A stretch of 64,000 bases of DNA from Aureimonas endophytica (lineage in GTDB: Bacteria > Pseudomonadota > Alphaproteobacteria > Rhizobiales > Rhizobiaceae), in assembly GCF_014642635.1 (NCBI RefSeq), contig NZ_BMIQ01000010.1, positions 1 through 64,000 of the forward strand, written 5' to 3'. The notes below the pieces were generated by a model, which worked only from the letters and a program-made list of their open reading frames with translations, was not told the DNA's origin and made no database searches. The position numbers were made by a program, and so were the translations under genes. Positions 8,655-17,505 of this stretch are shown here, one piece after another; position 1 is the first letter of the stretch, and each line of letters begins with the position of its first letter.

Positions 8655-8948
8655 GGGCGATGCGGGGTGCATCCGATCCGATCGGCCGAAAGGGAAGGGC
8701 TCCGCCGAAGGTGCGGAGCCGTCGCGGCCCGAGGGGGGATTGGCCGACGACGGCTCCGACTTTTCGAAGGCCGGGGTCCCGCGAGGGGGGATGGGACCCG
8801 TGGCCTTACAGATCCGGCACAAGAGCGGGGGACGTGTCTTGGCCGAACGCGACGCGTTCCTGCCGCGCCGTCGCCCAACATGTGATCTTCCAGGTGCCGG
8901 TTTTCAAGCCGTTCCAGGCGCGAAGAACTCACTTGCGCGTGAGTTTTT
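8655..8948 (+). ncRNA. Candidate structured RNA: tandem hairpins with G-rich loops, ending in a terminator
   Basis: This lies in the 490-bp gap (8567-9056) between divergent glcB and polA, where I see no credible gene. Read on the plus strand it folds as: hairpin 8659-8673 (loop GGGGT); hairpin 8715-8757, 15 bp with one bulged A and the 12-nt loop cgaggggggatt; hairpin 8767-8807, 13 bp with a small internal loop and the 12-nt loop gcgaggggggat; hairpin 8815-8845, 9 bp with one bulged A and the 12-nt loop gcgggggacgtg; a short hairpin near 8845-8859; and a terminator at 8926-8948. Three successive stems with equal-sized loops that all present a run of G then A look like a regulatory RNA. On the minus strand the loops would be C-rich. 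No promoter was found, so expression is inferred. Confidence 0.35.
8926..8948 (+). terminator. Terminator-like hairpin between glcB and polA
   Basis: A perfect 7-bp stem (aactcac 8926-8932, gtgagtt 8939-8945) with a 6-nt loop runs into five T residues (8944-8948). It faces the plus strand yet lies about 110 bp before polA, so it would end a transcript that starts within the gap. Confidence 0.5.
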
Positions 8949-9056
8949 CATTACGATTTGTAAAGGATCGGCCGGGCGGGCAAGTAACGCGGCGAAACGT
9001 GACTGGCGCCGGGCCGCCGCATGGACTCGGGCGCCGCGCCGGGCTAGGCATCCCCC

Positions 9057-11981
9057 ATGCAGAAAGGCGACCATCTCTTCCTCGTCGACGGCTCGGCCTA
9101 TATCTTCCGCGCCTATCATGCCCTGCCGCCGCTGACGCGCAAGTCGGACGGACTGCCGGTCGGGGCGGTGTCCGGCTTCTGCAACATGCTCTGGAAGCTG
9201 GTCGAGGAATCGCGCGACACCGCGCTCGGCAAGGCGCCGACGCATTTCGCGGTGATCTTCGACCATTCCTCCACGACCTTCCGCAACGAACTCTACGCGG
9301 AATATAAGGCGAACCGGCCGGAGCCGCCGGAAGACCTGCGGCCGCAATTCTCCCTGATTCGCGAGGCGGTGCGCGCCTTCGACCTGCCCTGCATCGAGCA
9401 GCAGGGTTTCGAAGCGGACGATCTCATCGCCACCTATACGCGCCAAGCGGTGGAGGCGGGCGGCGACGTGACGATCGTCTCCTCCGACAAGGACCTGATG
9501 CAGCTCGTCGGTCCCTGCGTCATCCTCTACGACCAGATGAAGGACAAGCGGCTCGGCCCGGCCGACGTGAAGGAGAAGTTCGGCGTCCTGCCGGAGAAGA
9601 TGATCGATCTCCAGGCGCTGGTCGGCGACACGTCCGACAACGTGCCGGGCGTGCCCGGCATCGGCCCGAAGACCGCCGCCGAGCTTCTGGAGACGTTCGG
9701 CACGCTGGAAGCGCTTCTGGAGCGCGCGGCCGAGATCCGTCAGGCCAAGCGCCGCGAGAACATCCAGACCTTCGCCGAACAGGCCCGCCTGTCGAAGCGC
9801 CTCGTGACGCTCGACCAGCACATGCCGCTCGACGTGCCGCTGGAGGACCTGCGGCTGCACGAGCCGGACGGCGAGAAGCTGGTCGCCTTCCTGAAGGCGA
9901 TGGAATTCACGACGCTGACGCGGCGCGTCGCCGCCCAGCTCGGCACCGATGCCGGCGCGGTGGCGGTGGCGAAGGTCGCGGTCGACGGCGAGGCGCGCGG
10001 GCCGGACCTCGATCCGGCGGCGGCGCCCGCCGCGCCCGGCGGCCCGGCGGCCGACCTGCCCCTGAAGCCCGCCGATCTCGCGGCCGCCCGCCGCGAGGCA
10101 GGGCCGGCGGCGGCGATCGACCGCTCGGCCTATGTCACGATCCGCGACGCGGCGACGCTCCGGGCCTGGATGGCGCGGGCCGTCGAGGCCGGGCTTCTCG
10201 CCTTCGACACCGAGACCGATTCGCTCGACGCGACCAAGGCCGGGCTCGTCGGCCTGTCCTTCGCCGTCGCGCCCGGCGAGGCGGCCTATCTCCCGCTCGC
10301 CCATGTCGCGGAAAAGCCGGCCGACCTCCTGTCGGAGGGCGGCGAGGCGGATGCGGTCGGGCCGCAGCTCGGCATCGCCGAGGCGCTCGCCATCCTGAAG
10401 CCGGTCCTGGAAGACCCGGCGATCCTGAAGATCGGCCAGAACATGAAGTTCGACTGGCTGGTGATGCGCCGCGAGGGCGTGACCATCGCGCCCTTCGACG
10501 ACACGATGCTGATCTCCTACGTGCTCGACGCCTCCGCCTCGCTCGACGGGCACGGCATGGATGAACTGTCCGAGCGCTTCCTCGGCCACAAGCCGATCAG
10601 CTATCGCGAGCTCTGCGGCACCGGCAAGGCGGCGAAGGCCATCGCCGCCTGTTCGATCGACAAGGTCACGGAATATGCGGCGGAGGATGCCGACGTCACC
10701 TTGCGGCTCTGGCGCGTCCTGAAGCCGCGCCTCGTCGCCGAGGGACTCGTCGCCGTCTACGAGCGGCTGGAGCGCCCGCTGGTGCCGGTGCTGGGGCGGA
10801 TGGAGGAGCGCGGCATCCGCGTCGACCGCGCGATCCTGTCGCGCCTGTCCGGCCGCTTCAGCCAGAAGGCGGCGGCGCTGGAGGCGGAAATCTCCGAGAT
10901 GGCCGGCGAGAGCTTCAATCCGGGCTCGCCCAAGCAGCTCGGCGAGATCCTGTTCGGCAAGCTCGGTCTGCCGGGCGGCAAGAAGACCAAGACCGGCCAA
11001 TGGGCGACCGACGCGCGGACGCTGGAGGATCTGGCGGCGGAAGGCCATGCCCTGCCGCGCCGCATCGTCGACTGGCGCCAGCTCACCAAGCTGAAGGGCA
11101 CCTATACCGACGCGCTGCCGAACTATCTCGACCGCGAGAGCCGCATCCACACGTCCTTCTCGATGGCGTCGACCACGACCGGGCGCCTGTCCTCCTCCGA
11201 TCCCAACCTCCAGAACATCCCGGTGCGCACGGAAGAGGGGCGGGCGATCCGCTCGGCCTTCGTCGCGAGCGAGGGCTCGCGCCTCCTGTCCGCCGACTAT
11301 TCGCAGATCGAACTGCGCATCCTCGCCCATATGGCGGAAATCCCGCAGCTCACCGAAGCCTTCCGCGACGGGATCGACATCCATGCGATGACCGCCTCCG
11401 AGATGTTCGGCGTGCCGGTCGAGGGCATGCCCTCCGACGTGCGGCGGCGGGCGAAGGCGATCAATTTCGGCATCATCTACGGCATCTCGTCCTTCGGCCT
11501 CGCCAACCAGCTCGGCATCGGGCAGGAGGAGGCGGGCCTCTATATCCGCCGCTATTTCGAGCGCTTCCCCGGCATCCGCGACTACATGGACGGCACGAAG
11601 GCGCAGGCGAAGGCCGCGGGCTATGTCGAGACGCTGTTCGGCCGGCGCATCCATTATCCCGACATCCGCCATTCCAATCCCTCGATCCGCGCCTTCAACG
11701 AGCGCGCCGCGATCAACGCGCCGATCCAGGGCACGGCGGCGGACATCATCCGGCGCGCCATGATCCGCATGGAGGAGGCGCTCGCCGCCGAGAAGCTGGC
11801 GGCGCGGATGGTGCTCCAGGTCCATGACGAACTGGTCTTCGAGGTGCCGGAGGACGAGGTGGCGGCGACCATCCCAGTGGTGCGGCGCGTGATGGAAGGG
11901 GCGGCCGAGCCGGTGGTGGAGCTCGCCGTGCCGCTCGTCGTCGAGGCGCGCGCGGCCGGCAACTGGGAAGAGGCCCACTGA
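9057..11981 (+). CDS. polA: DNA polymerase I
   Basis: A 974-residue repair and Okazaki-fragment-processing polymerase with all three domains. The 5'-nuclease domain is at residues 1-300 (FLVDGSAYIFRAYHALP, then FEADDLIATY and SSDKDLMQLV). The 3'-5' proofreading exonuclease spans about 350-570 with the acidic motif LLAFDTETDSLD intact. The polymerase domain has motif A LLSADYSQIELRILAHMA, motif B RRRAKAINFGIIYGIS and motif C LQVHDELVFEVP. An Ala/Pro-rich linker of about 40 residues separates the first two domains. The ATG at 9057 directly precedes the conserved N-terminus. It is divergent from glcB across the hairpin-rich gap and appears to be transcribed alone. Confidence 0.97.
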   Translation: MQKGDHLFLVDGSAYIFRAYHALPPLTRKSDGLPVGAVSGFCNMLWKLVEESRDTALGKAPTHFAVIFDHSSTTFRNELYAEYKANRPEPPEDLRPQFSLIREAVRAFDLPCIEQQGFEADDLIATYTRQAVEAGGDVTIVSSDKDLMQLVGPCVILYDQMKDKRLGPADVKEKFGVLPEKMIDLQALVGDTSDNVPGVPGIGPKTAAELLETFGTLEALLERAAEIRQAKRRENIQTFAEQARLSKRLVTLDQHMPLDVPLEDLRLHEPDGEKLVAFLKAMEFTTLTRRVAAQLGTDAGAVAVAKVAVDGEARGPDLDPAAAPAAPGGPAADLPLKPADLAAARREAGPAAAIDRSAYVTIRDAATLRAWMARAVEAGLLAFDTETDSLDATKAGLVGLSFAVAPGEAAYLPLAHVAEKPADLLSEGGEADAVGPQLGIAEALAILKPVLEDPAILKIGQNMKFDWLVMRREGVTIAPFDDTMLISYVLDASASLDGHGMDELSERFLGHKPISYRELCGTGKAAKAIAACSIDKVTEYAAEDADVTLRLWRVLKPRLVAEGLVAVYERLERPLVPVLGRMEERGIRVDRAILSRLSGRFSQKAAALEAEISEMAGESFNPGSPKQLGEILFGKLGLPGGKKTKTGQWATDARTLEDLAAEGHALPRRIVDWRQLTKLKGTYTDALPNYLDRESRIHTSFSMASTTTGRLSSSDPNLQNIPVRTEEGRAIRSAFVASEGSRLLSADYSQIELRILAHMAEIPQLTEAFRDGIDIHAMTASEMFGVPVEGMPSDVRRRAKAINFGIIYGISSFGLANQLGIGQEEAGLYIRRYFERFPGIRDYMDGTKAQAKAAGYVETLFGRRIHYPDIRHSNPSIRAFNERAAINAPIQGTAADIIRRAMIRMEEALAAEKLAARMVLQVHDELVFEVPEDEVAATIPVVRRVMEGAAEPVVELAVPLVVEARAAGNWEEAH

Positions 11982-12159
11982 GGCGACGCGGAACGCGGCG
12001 CCGGACGCGGCGCCCATGCCTTCTGCGACCATTCGTCCCCCGTGGTCGACAAGGGGCGGCGGGGCTCTTTATGCTGAACGAGGCGAAGCGGCGCCGGAAC
12101 TCTTCCTCACCCCATAGCTTAACCACCCTCGAAACCAGCAAGGGTTGCTCGGACGCGGC

Positions 12160-13506
12160 ATGAAGTCTGACATTGAGGACAGCGAGGGGGCCGCCCTGGG
12201 CGGCATGCCGGACGGGATCAGCGCCGCCGTTCTGGCCAAGGTCCCGCTCGCGCTGGTCCTGACCAATCCGCATCTCCCCGACAATCCGATCGTCTATGTC
12301 AACGACGCCTTCGGCCGGATCACCGGCTATGCGCCGGCGGCGGCGATCGGGCGCAACTGCCGCTTTCTGCAGGGGCCGGAAACCGATCCGGGCGCGCCGG
12401 GGCGCATCCGCGAGGCGCTGGTGACCCAGAAGGACCTGTCGCTCGACATCGTGAACTATCGGGCGGACGGCACGAAGTTCCTCAACCGCTTGATGATCAC
12501 GCCGCTCTACGACAACGAGAACCGGCTGCAATGCTTCCTGGGCGTTCAGCGCGACATGAGCGAGGGGCCGCATGACGCGATGACGGCGCGCGACGGCGGG
12601 CCGGGCAGCCTGTCGATCGACACGCTGCTCGGCGAGATCCAGCATCGCGTGAAGAACCATCTGGCGATGATCATCGGCATGATCCGCATGCAGGCGCGGA
12701 TGAAGACCAGCGAGGAAAGCTTCCACGCCCTCGCGCGCCGCATCGAGAGCCTGCAGCTCCTCTATCAGGAGATGACGGAGGCGGGCGTCGCCCATACGCG
12801 CTCGAAGCGCGTGCCGCTCGGCGCCTATGTCAGCCGCATCGCGGCGACGATCGGCCATCTCGACGGTCGCCGCTCGGTGCGGATCAATGTCGATTGCGAC
12901 GCGGTGGATATCGATGTCGACCGCGCCGCGCGGATCGGCCTGCTCTTCTCCGAGCTTCTGACCAATGCGCTGAAACACGCCTTCGCCGGCCGCGACGAGG
13001 GTCTGGTCGAGGCGCGGCTGAAGATGCTGTCCTCCGGCGTCATCCGCCTCACCGTCACCGATGACGGCGTCGGCCTGCGGCCGGGCCTCAATTGGCCGTA
13101 TGCGAGCGCGGCCGAGCCGGAGGCGATCCTGCCGGCGCCGGGCGGCGCGCCGTCCCGCGCGGGCAGGGAGGAGGGCGCGCCGAGGCTACCGAAGGCCGTC
13201 GCGAACGACGCGTCCGCCGAGCCGAATGTCGCGCGCCAGATCGCCGAGGCGATCACGGAAGGCGGTGATGGCGGGCTTCATGCGCGCGGCCCGCGCCAGC
13301 CGGCCGATACGACGCCCAATGCCGTGACGACGGATGCCGGCGGGACGGCGAATGCCGTGTCCGCGGCCTCCGGCGGCAAGGGACTGGGCGGGCGGATCGT
13401 CATCAGCCTCGTGCGCGGCCTCGACGCGCGTCTCGACGTCAATTCCGATACCGTCGGCACCACGGTTACGGTAGACATCCCCCGGAAGGACGAAACCGGG
13501 GAATAG
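12160..13506 (+). CDS. LOV-domain blue-light sensor histidine kinase (HisKA_2/HWE type) with a long ATP-lid insertion
   Basis: A 448-residue soluble photoreceptor kinase. The LOV/PAS domain (about residues 20-125) carries the flavin-adduct motif GRNCRFLQG with the reactive Cys at residue 67, plus [13 protein letters not shown] and [10 protein letters not shown]. The kinase half has the phospho-acceptor block [20 protein letters not shown] with His162, the N-box [12 protein letters not shown] and the G1 box DDGVGL at 301-306. The G2 box GKGLGG is only reached at 406: about 99 residues, Ala/Pro/Gly/Thr-rich and probably disordered, sit where the ATP lid normally has 10-20. The ATG at 12160 was preferred to a TTG at 12145. 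No response regulator is adjacent; pyrF follows after 5 bp. Related kinases feed the general stress response, but that link is inference here. Confidence 0.9.
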   Translation: MKSDIEDSEGAALGGMPDGISAAVLAKVPLALVLTNPHLPDNPIVYVNDAFGRITGYAPAAAIGRNCRFLQGPETDPGAPGRIREALVTQKDLSLDIVNYRADGTKFLNRLMITPLYDNENRLQCFLGVQRDMSEGPHDAMTARDGGPGSLSIDTLLGEIQHRVKNHLAMIIGMIRMQARMKTSEESFHALARRIESLQLLYQEMTEAGVAHTRSKRVPLGAYVSRIAATIGHLDGRRSVRINVDCDAVDIDVDRAARIGLLFSELLTNALKHAFAGRDEGLVEARLKMLSSGVIRLTVTDDGVGLRPGLNWPYASAAEPEAILPAPGGAPSRAGREEGAPRLPKAVANDASAEPNVARQIAEAITEGGDGGLHARGPRQPADTTPNAVTTDAGGTANAVSAASGGKGLGGRIVISLVRGLDARLDVNSDTVGTTVTVDIPRKDETGE

Positions 13507-13511
13507 ACGCC

Positions 13512-14213
13512 ATGCCGGCAGGAGAAGCCGATCCGCGCCTCATCGTGGGTCTCGACGTCGCCTCGCGCGCCGAGGCGGAGGCCGTGGTGACGGAACTCGG
13601 CGAGACCGTCTCGGCCTATAAGATCGGCTACCAGCTCGCCTATGCCGGCGGGCTGCCGCTCGTTTCGGACCTCGCGCGGGCCGGCAAGTCGGTCTTTCTC
13701 GATCTCAAGCTGCACGACATCGCCAACACGGTCGAGAAGGGCATCGAGAACATCCTGACGCTCGGCGCCGCGATGACGACCGTCCATGCCTATCCACAGG
13801 TGATGCGCGCCGCCGCGAAGGCCGCAAGCGGCACCGATCTCCTCGTGCTCGGCGTGACGGTGCTGACCTCCTGGGACGAGAGCGATCTCGTCGAGGCCGG
13901 CTATGGCGTGATGGGCGTCGCGGAACTCGTCGAGAAGCGGGCGCTCCAGGCGCGCGAAGCCGGGATCGGCGGGCTCGTCGCCTCCGCCGCCGAAGCGGCG
14001 CGCCTGCGCGATCTCCTCGGCCCCGCTTTGGCGCTGGTGACGCCCGGCATCCGGCCGGCCGGCGCGGCGGCCGGCGACCAGAAACGGGTGATGACGCCCG
14101 CCGACGCGCTTCGCGCCGGCGCCTCGCATCTCGTCGTCGCCCGGCCGATCGTCGCCGCGCCCGACCGGCTCGCCGCCGCCCGCGCCATCGTCGCGGAAAT
14201 GGCCACGGCTTGA
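13512..14213 (+). CDS. pyrF: Orotidine 5'-phosphate decarboxylase
   Basis: A 233-residue TIM-barrel enzyme making UMP from OMP, the last step of de novo pyrimidine synthesis. The catalytic Lys/Asp block [16 protein letters not shown] is intact, as are [14 protein letters not shown] at the N-terminus and the phosphate-binding VTPGIRPAG near residue 178. Length is normal for the family. It begins 5 bp after the LOV kinase stop and is followed by a DUF1330 gene 55 bp on. Confidence 0.96.
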   Translation: MPAGEADPRLIVGLDVASRAEAEAVVTELGETVSAYKIGYQLAYAGGLPLVSDLARAGKSVFLDLKLHDIANTVEKGIENILTLGAAMTTVHAYPQVMRAAAKAASGTDLLVLGVTVLTSWDESDLVEAGYGVMGVAELVEKRALQAREAGIGGLVASAAEAARLRDLLGPALALVTPGIRPAGAAAGDQKRVMTPADALRAGASHLVVARPIVAAPDRLAAARAIVAEMATA

Positions 14214-14268
14214 AGCGCGCTCCGGCGGCGACATCTCGAACGCTGTGCCGCCACCGGTGAGGACCGTC

Positions 14269-14559
14269 ATGCCCAAGGCCTATTGGATCGCCCGCGTCGA
14301 TATCGCCGATCCCGAGCGCTACCAGGACTATATCGCGACCGCGGCGCCGGCCTTCGCCGAATTCGGCGCCCGGTTCCTGGCGCGCGGCGGGGCGCTGGTG
14401 GAGCTCGAGGGCCGGGCGCGGGCCCGCAATGTCGTGATCGAGTTTCCGAGCCTCGAAGCGGCGCGCGCCTGCTACGACAGCCCCGCCTATCAGGCCGCCA
14501 AGGCGATCCGCCTGACGGTCGCCGAGGGCGAGATGGTGCTCGTCGAGGGAATGGATTGA
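14269..14559 (+). CDS. DUF1330 family protein
   Basis: A 96-residue ferredoxin-like (dimeric alpha-beta barrel) protein of the DUF1330 family. It shows the family pattern KAYWIARVDIADPERYQDYI, ARFLARGG, VVIEFPSLEAARACYDSPAYQAA and a final GEMVLVEG. The function is unknown; related folds act as small monooxygenases or stress proteins. The ATG at 14269 is preceded by GGTGAGGA at good spacing. It follows pyrF and may share its transcript, an order seen in other rhizobia as far as I recall. Confidence 0.88.
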   Translation: MPKAYWIARVDIADPERYQDYIATAAPAFAEFGARFLARGGALVELEGRARARNVVIEFPSLEAARACYDSPAYQAAKAIRLTVAEGEMVLVEGMD

Positions 14560-14756
14560 GCCGGCTAAAGGTCCGGTTTATCATTCACACGAAGATTGGC
14601 TCGGACGGGGCTCGCTCTCGCAGGCTCCGGCAAGGAATCGGTGCCTATCGTCATGGAGAGAAAACGGGTCTTCAAGCGTTGTACTCGGAGTTTGCGTAAG
14701 GCGGCCGGTCGCGGAACGCGCGCTCGGATGTCGGTCAGAACCCAAAGCAGGAGCGG

Positions 14757-16046
14757 ATGTTGTACCACTTCTATGAATGGAACCATGCGGCCCTCGCGCC
14801 GCTCCGCGCCGTCGCCGACGTCACGAAGCTCCTTTACACCAACCCGCTGAATCCCGTCTCGCATACCGAGGTCGGCCGAACGGTCGCGGCCTTCGCCGAA
14901 CTGTTCGAGCGCACGACGCGCGTCTACGGCAAGCCGGAATTCGGCCTGGACGAGACGGTGGTGAAGGGCATGCGCGTGCCGGTCGCCGAGCGCGTGGTGC
15001 TCGATAAGACCTTCTGCCGTCTCCTCTATTTCGATCGCGCCCTGCCGGAAGGCCGCCCGCGCGGGCCACGCTTCCTGATCGTCGCTCCGATGTCCGGCCA
15101 TTACGCGACGCTTCTGCGGGGCACCGTCGAGGCGCTTCTGCCCTATGCCGACGTCTACATCACCGACTGGGTGGATGCCCGCACCGTGCCGCTGGCGGCC
15201 GGGCGCTTCGGCCTCGAGGACTATGCCGACTACGTCATCGAGATGCTGCGCTTCCTCGGACCCGACACGCATGTGATCGGCGTCTGCCAGCCGGCGGTGC
15301 CGGTGCTGATGGCGACGGCGGTGATGGAAGCCGCCGAGGACCCGGCCGCGCCCGCCTCGATGACGCTGATGGGCGGCCCGATCGACACCCGCATCAACCC
15401 GACCGCCGTGAACAAGCTCGCCAAGGAGCGCGGGCTGGACTGGTTCCGCGACAACGTGACGATGCCCGTGCCCTTCCCGCATGCGGGCTTCGGCCGCCTG
15501 GTCTATCCGGGCTTCCTGCAGCTTTCCGGCTTCATGGCGATGAATCTCGACCGCCACCTGATCGCCCACAAGGACTTCTTCCTGCATCTCGTCAAGAACG
15601 ACGGCGACAGCGCGGAGAAGCATCGCGTCTTCTACGACGAATACAATGCGGTGATGGATCTGACGGCGGAATTCTACCTCGAGACGGTGGATCGCGTCTT
15701 CATCCAGCATCTCCTGCCGAAGAACGAGATGCCCTATCGCGGCGGGCGCGTCGATCTGACCAAGATCCGGCGCACGGCGCTTCTGACGGTCGAGGGCGAG
15801 AACGACGATATTTCGGGCGTCGGCCAGACGGCGGCGGCCCAGACCATCTGCTCGTCGATCCCCGAGGACCGCCGCGCCCATTACGTGCAGCCGAAGGTCG
15901 GTCATTACGGCGTCTTCAACGGCTCGCGCTTCCGGGCCGAGATCGCGCCGCGCATCGTCGACTTCGCCCTCACCCATGGCGCGGCGGGCGTCGCGGCCCG
16001 CGCGGCGCGCGGCGAGGCGCCGGGCGGGGAGGCGGGCGCGAACTGA
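14757..16046 (+). CDS. phaZ: Intracellular polyhydroxyalkanoate (PHB) depolymerase
   Basis: A 429-residue intracellular depolymerase mobilising stored polyhydroxybutyrate. It begins MLYHFYEWNHAALAPLRAVADV and has the nucleophile elbow VIGVCQPAVP with Cys177 in place of the lipase Ser, a hallmark of PhaZ1-type enzymes. NEMPYRGGRVDLTKIR, VEGENDDISGVGQT and the C-terminal His segment VGHYGVFNGSRFR are also present. AGGAG lies 4 bp before the ATG. No PHA synthase or phasin gene is nearby, so it is an orphan copy. The 197 bp upstream hold no recognisable gene. Confidence 0.94.
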   Translation: MLYHFYEWNHAALAPLRAVADVTKLLYTNPLNPVSHTEVGRTVAAFAELFERTTRVYGKPEFGLDETVVKGMRVPVAERVVLDKTFCRLLYFDRALPEGRPRGPRFLIVAPMSGHYATLLRGTVEALLPYADVYITDWVDARTVPLAAGRFGLEDYADYVIEMLRFLGPDTHVIGVCQPAVPVLMATAVMEAAEDPAAPASMTLMGGPIDTRINPTAVNKLAKERGLDWFRDNVTMPVPFPHAGFGRLVYPGFLQLSGFMAMNLDRHLIAHKDFFLHLVKNDGDSAEKHRVFYDEYNAVMDLTAEFYLETVDRVFIQHLLPKNEMPYRGGRVDLTKIRRTALLTVEGENDDISGVGQTAAAQTICSSIPEDRRAHYVQPKVGHYGVFNGSRFRAEIAPRIVDFALTHGAAGVAARAARGEAPGGEAGAN

Positions 16047-16158
16047 GGGAAGGGCGGCCGGCCTTTTCTTCGGATGGTTATTGAAGCGCGGTTTTTCCGC
16101 TCCCATCTCGAAAGCGACGCGACGCCCGTCGCCTCGCTTTTGAAAGGAAAGCGCCTCG

Positions 16159-16593
16159 ATGACCTCGCACGCTCTCATTCGCCCGGCCTGGACGCCCGCC
16201 ACCATCGCCCTCATGGTCGGCGGCTTCATGCTCTACTGGCCGCTCGGCCTCGCCGTTCTCGCCTACATCATCTGGGGTGACCGGCTGGAGGCGTTCCGCA
16301 CCGACGTGAACCGCTCCACCGACCGCTTCTTCTGCGGCATGCGCCGCGCCGGCTGGGGTCGGGGCCGGGCCGCGCCCTTCACCATGGACCGCACCGGCAA
16401 TGTCGCCTTCGACGACTGGCGCGAGGCCGAGCTGCGCCGCCTCGACGAGGAGCGCCGTCGCCTCGACGAGTCCCGCGCCGAGTTCGAGGCCTATGCCCGC
16501 GAGCTGCGCCGCGCCAAGGACCAGGAGGAGTTCGATCGCTTCATGGCCAACCGTCGCAAGCCGGACAATAACGGTCCGATCGTCGAGGGCTGA
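16159..16593 (+). CDS. DUF2852 family membrane-anchored protein
   Basis: A 144-residue protein of the alphaproteobacterial DUF2852 family. One hydrophobic segment (about residues 14-39, IALMVGGFMLYWPLGLAVLAY) is followed by a Gly/Arg-rich stretch and then NVAFDDWREAELRRLDEERRRLDESRAEFEAYARELRRAKDQ-type charged helix with probable coiled-coil character, ending in EEFDRFMANRR. The function is unknown. AAAGGAAAG precedes the ATG at 16159, and a textbook terminator follows, so it forms its own transcription unit or ends the phaZ unit. Confidence 0.88.
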   Translation: MTSHALIRPAWTPATIALMVGGFMLYWPLGLAVLAYIIWGDRLEAFRTDVNRSTDRFFCGMRRAGWGRGRAAPFTMDRTGNVAFDDWREAELRRLDEERRRLDESRAEFEAYARELRRAKDQEEFDRFMANRRKPDNNGPIVEG

Positions 16594-16615
16594 TCTCGAT
16601 CGCCGATCGAAGGAG

Positions 16616-16650
16616 GGCGGCGGCCGCGCGAAGCGGCCGTCGCCTTTTTT
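16616..16650 (+). terminator. Rho-independent terminator after the DUF2852 gene
   Basis: A 12-bp stem (16616-16627 with 16633-16644, one G-U pair) and a gcgaa loop are followed by six T residues (16645-16650). It ends only 8 bp before the next start codon. Confidence 0.9.
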
Positions 16651-16658
16651 GCGGGAAT

Positions 16659-17450
16659 ATGCTTCTTCGGCGGGGTGACCGCCTCGCCGCCTCCTCGCCG
16701 GTGCCGCCCTTGAAGCTTCCCGGCCTTCGCCGTTCGCCACCCGCCTTGCCCGCCGCCGTCTCCTTCGACGGCCGCGAGGTGCCGCTCGTGGTGCGGCGCC
16801 ATCCGCGCGCCAAGCGCCTGACGCTCCGCCTGAAGAATGGCGGCCTTTCCATCACCGCGCCGCCGCGCGCCTCCAGCGGCGCCATTCTCGATTTCATCGA
16901 GCGGCATCGCGACTGGGCCCGCAGCCGGCTGGAGCGGGCGGAGCCGGGCATCACCGTCGCCGACGGCGCCGTCCTGCCGTTTCGCGGCGGCAGCCTCACC
17001 CTCGTCCACGAGCCGTCGCGCCGCGCGGCCGTGTTCGAGACCCGCGACACCGGCCTCTGCCTTCTCGTCGGCGGGGAGGCGGCGCATTTCGGCCGCCGCA
17101 CCGTCGAGGCGCTGAAGCGGGCGGCGCGGGCCGATCTCCAGGCGGCGGTCGACCGGCATGCCGCGAGCGTCGGGCTGAAACCCGCCGCCCTGACGCTGAA
17201 GGACACGAAGAGCCGCTGGGGCTCCTGCACGGTCTCCCGCCGGCTCGCCTTTTCCTGGCGCATCGTCATGGCGCCGCCCGCCGTGCTCGACTATCTGGCG
17301 GCCCATGAGGTGGCGCATTTCCGGGAGATGAATCACGGTCCCGGCTTCTGGGCGCTGTGCCGCGCGCTCTGCCCGGACATGGAGGCCGGGCGGCTCTGGT
17401 TGAAGGAGCATGGCGCCGCCCTTCATGCCGTGGATTTCGGAACGGGATGA
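16659..17450 (+). CDS. YgjP-like M48-family metallopeptidase (SprT/DUF45 type)
   Basis: A 263-residue zinc-peptidase-fold protein of the YgjP/DUF45 group. The gluzincin motif HEVAHFREMNHGPGFW, with two His, the catalytic Glu and a downstream His, is near residue 215. Before it come VPLVVRRHPRAKRLTLRLK, DTKSRWGSCT and LAFSWRIVMAPPAVLDYLAAHE, the conserved family core. The physiological substrate is unknown. The ATG at 16659 lies just behind the terminator and has only a weak ribosome site, so a later start is possible. trpF begins 55 bp downstream on the same strand. Confidence 0.88.
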   Translation: MLLRRGDRLAASSPVPPLKLPGLRRSPPALPAAVSFDGREVPLVVRRHPRAKRLTLRLKNGGLSITAPPRASSGAILDFIERHRDWARSRLERAEPGITVADGAVLPFRGGSLTLVHEPSRRAAVFETRDTGLCLLVGGEAAHFGRRTVEALKRAARADLQAAVDRHAASVGLKPAALTLKDTKSRWGSCTVSRRLAFSWRIVMAPPAVLDYLAAHEVAHFREMNHGPGFWALCRALCPDMEAGRLWLKEHGAALHAVDFGTG

Positions 17451-17505
17451 CGGGCTTGCGGCGGGCGCGGCCCGGCGCGATAAGCGGCGGGAAAGACGGA
17501 CGGTC

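Noticed and set aside
8740-9135. A 131-codon plus-strand frame before polA
   Set aside because: It crosses the hairpin region and runs into polA in another frame; there is no ribosome site and no recognisable domain.
11982-12159. An EcfG-type stress promoter before the LOV kinase
   Set aside because: GGAAC occurs near 12097, but no CGTT follows at 16-17 bp, so the general-stress promoter consensus is not met.
17451-17505. A trp leader peptide/attenuator before trpF
   Set aside because: The 55-bp gap has no short frame with tandem Trp codons and no terminator/antiterminator pair.
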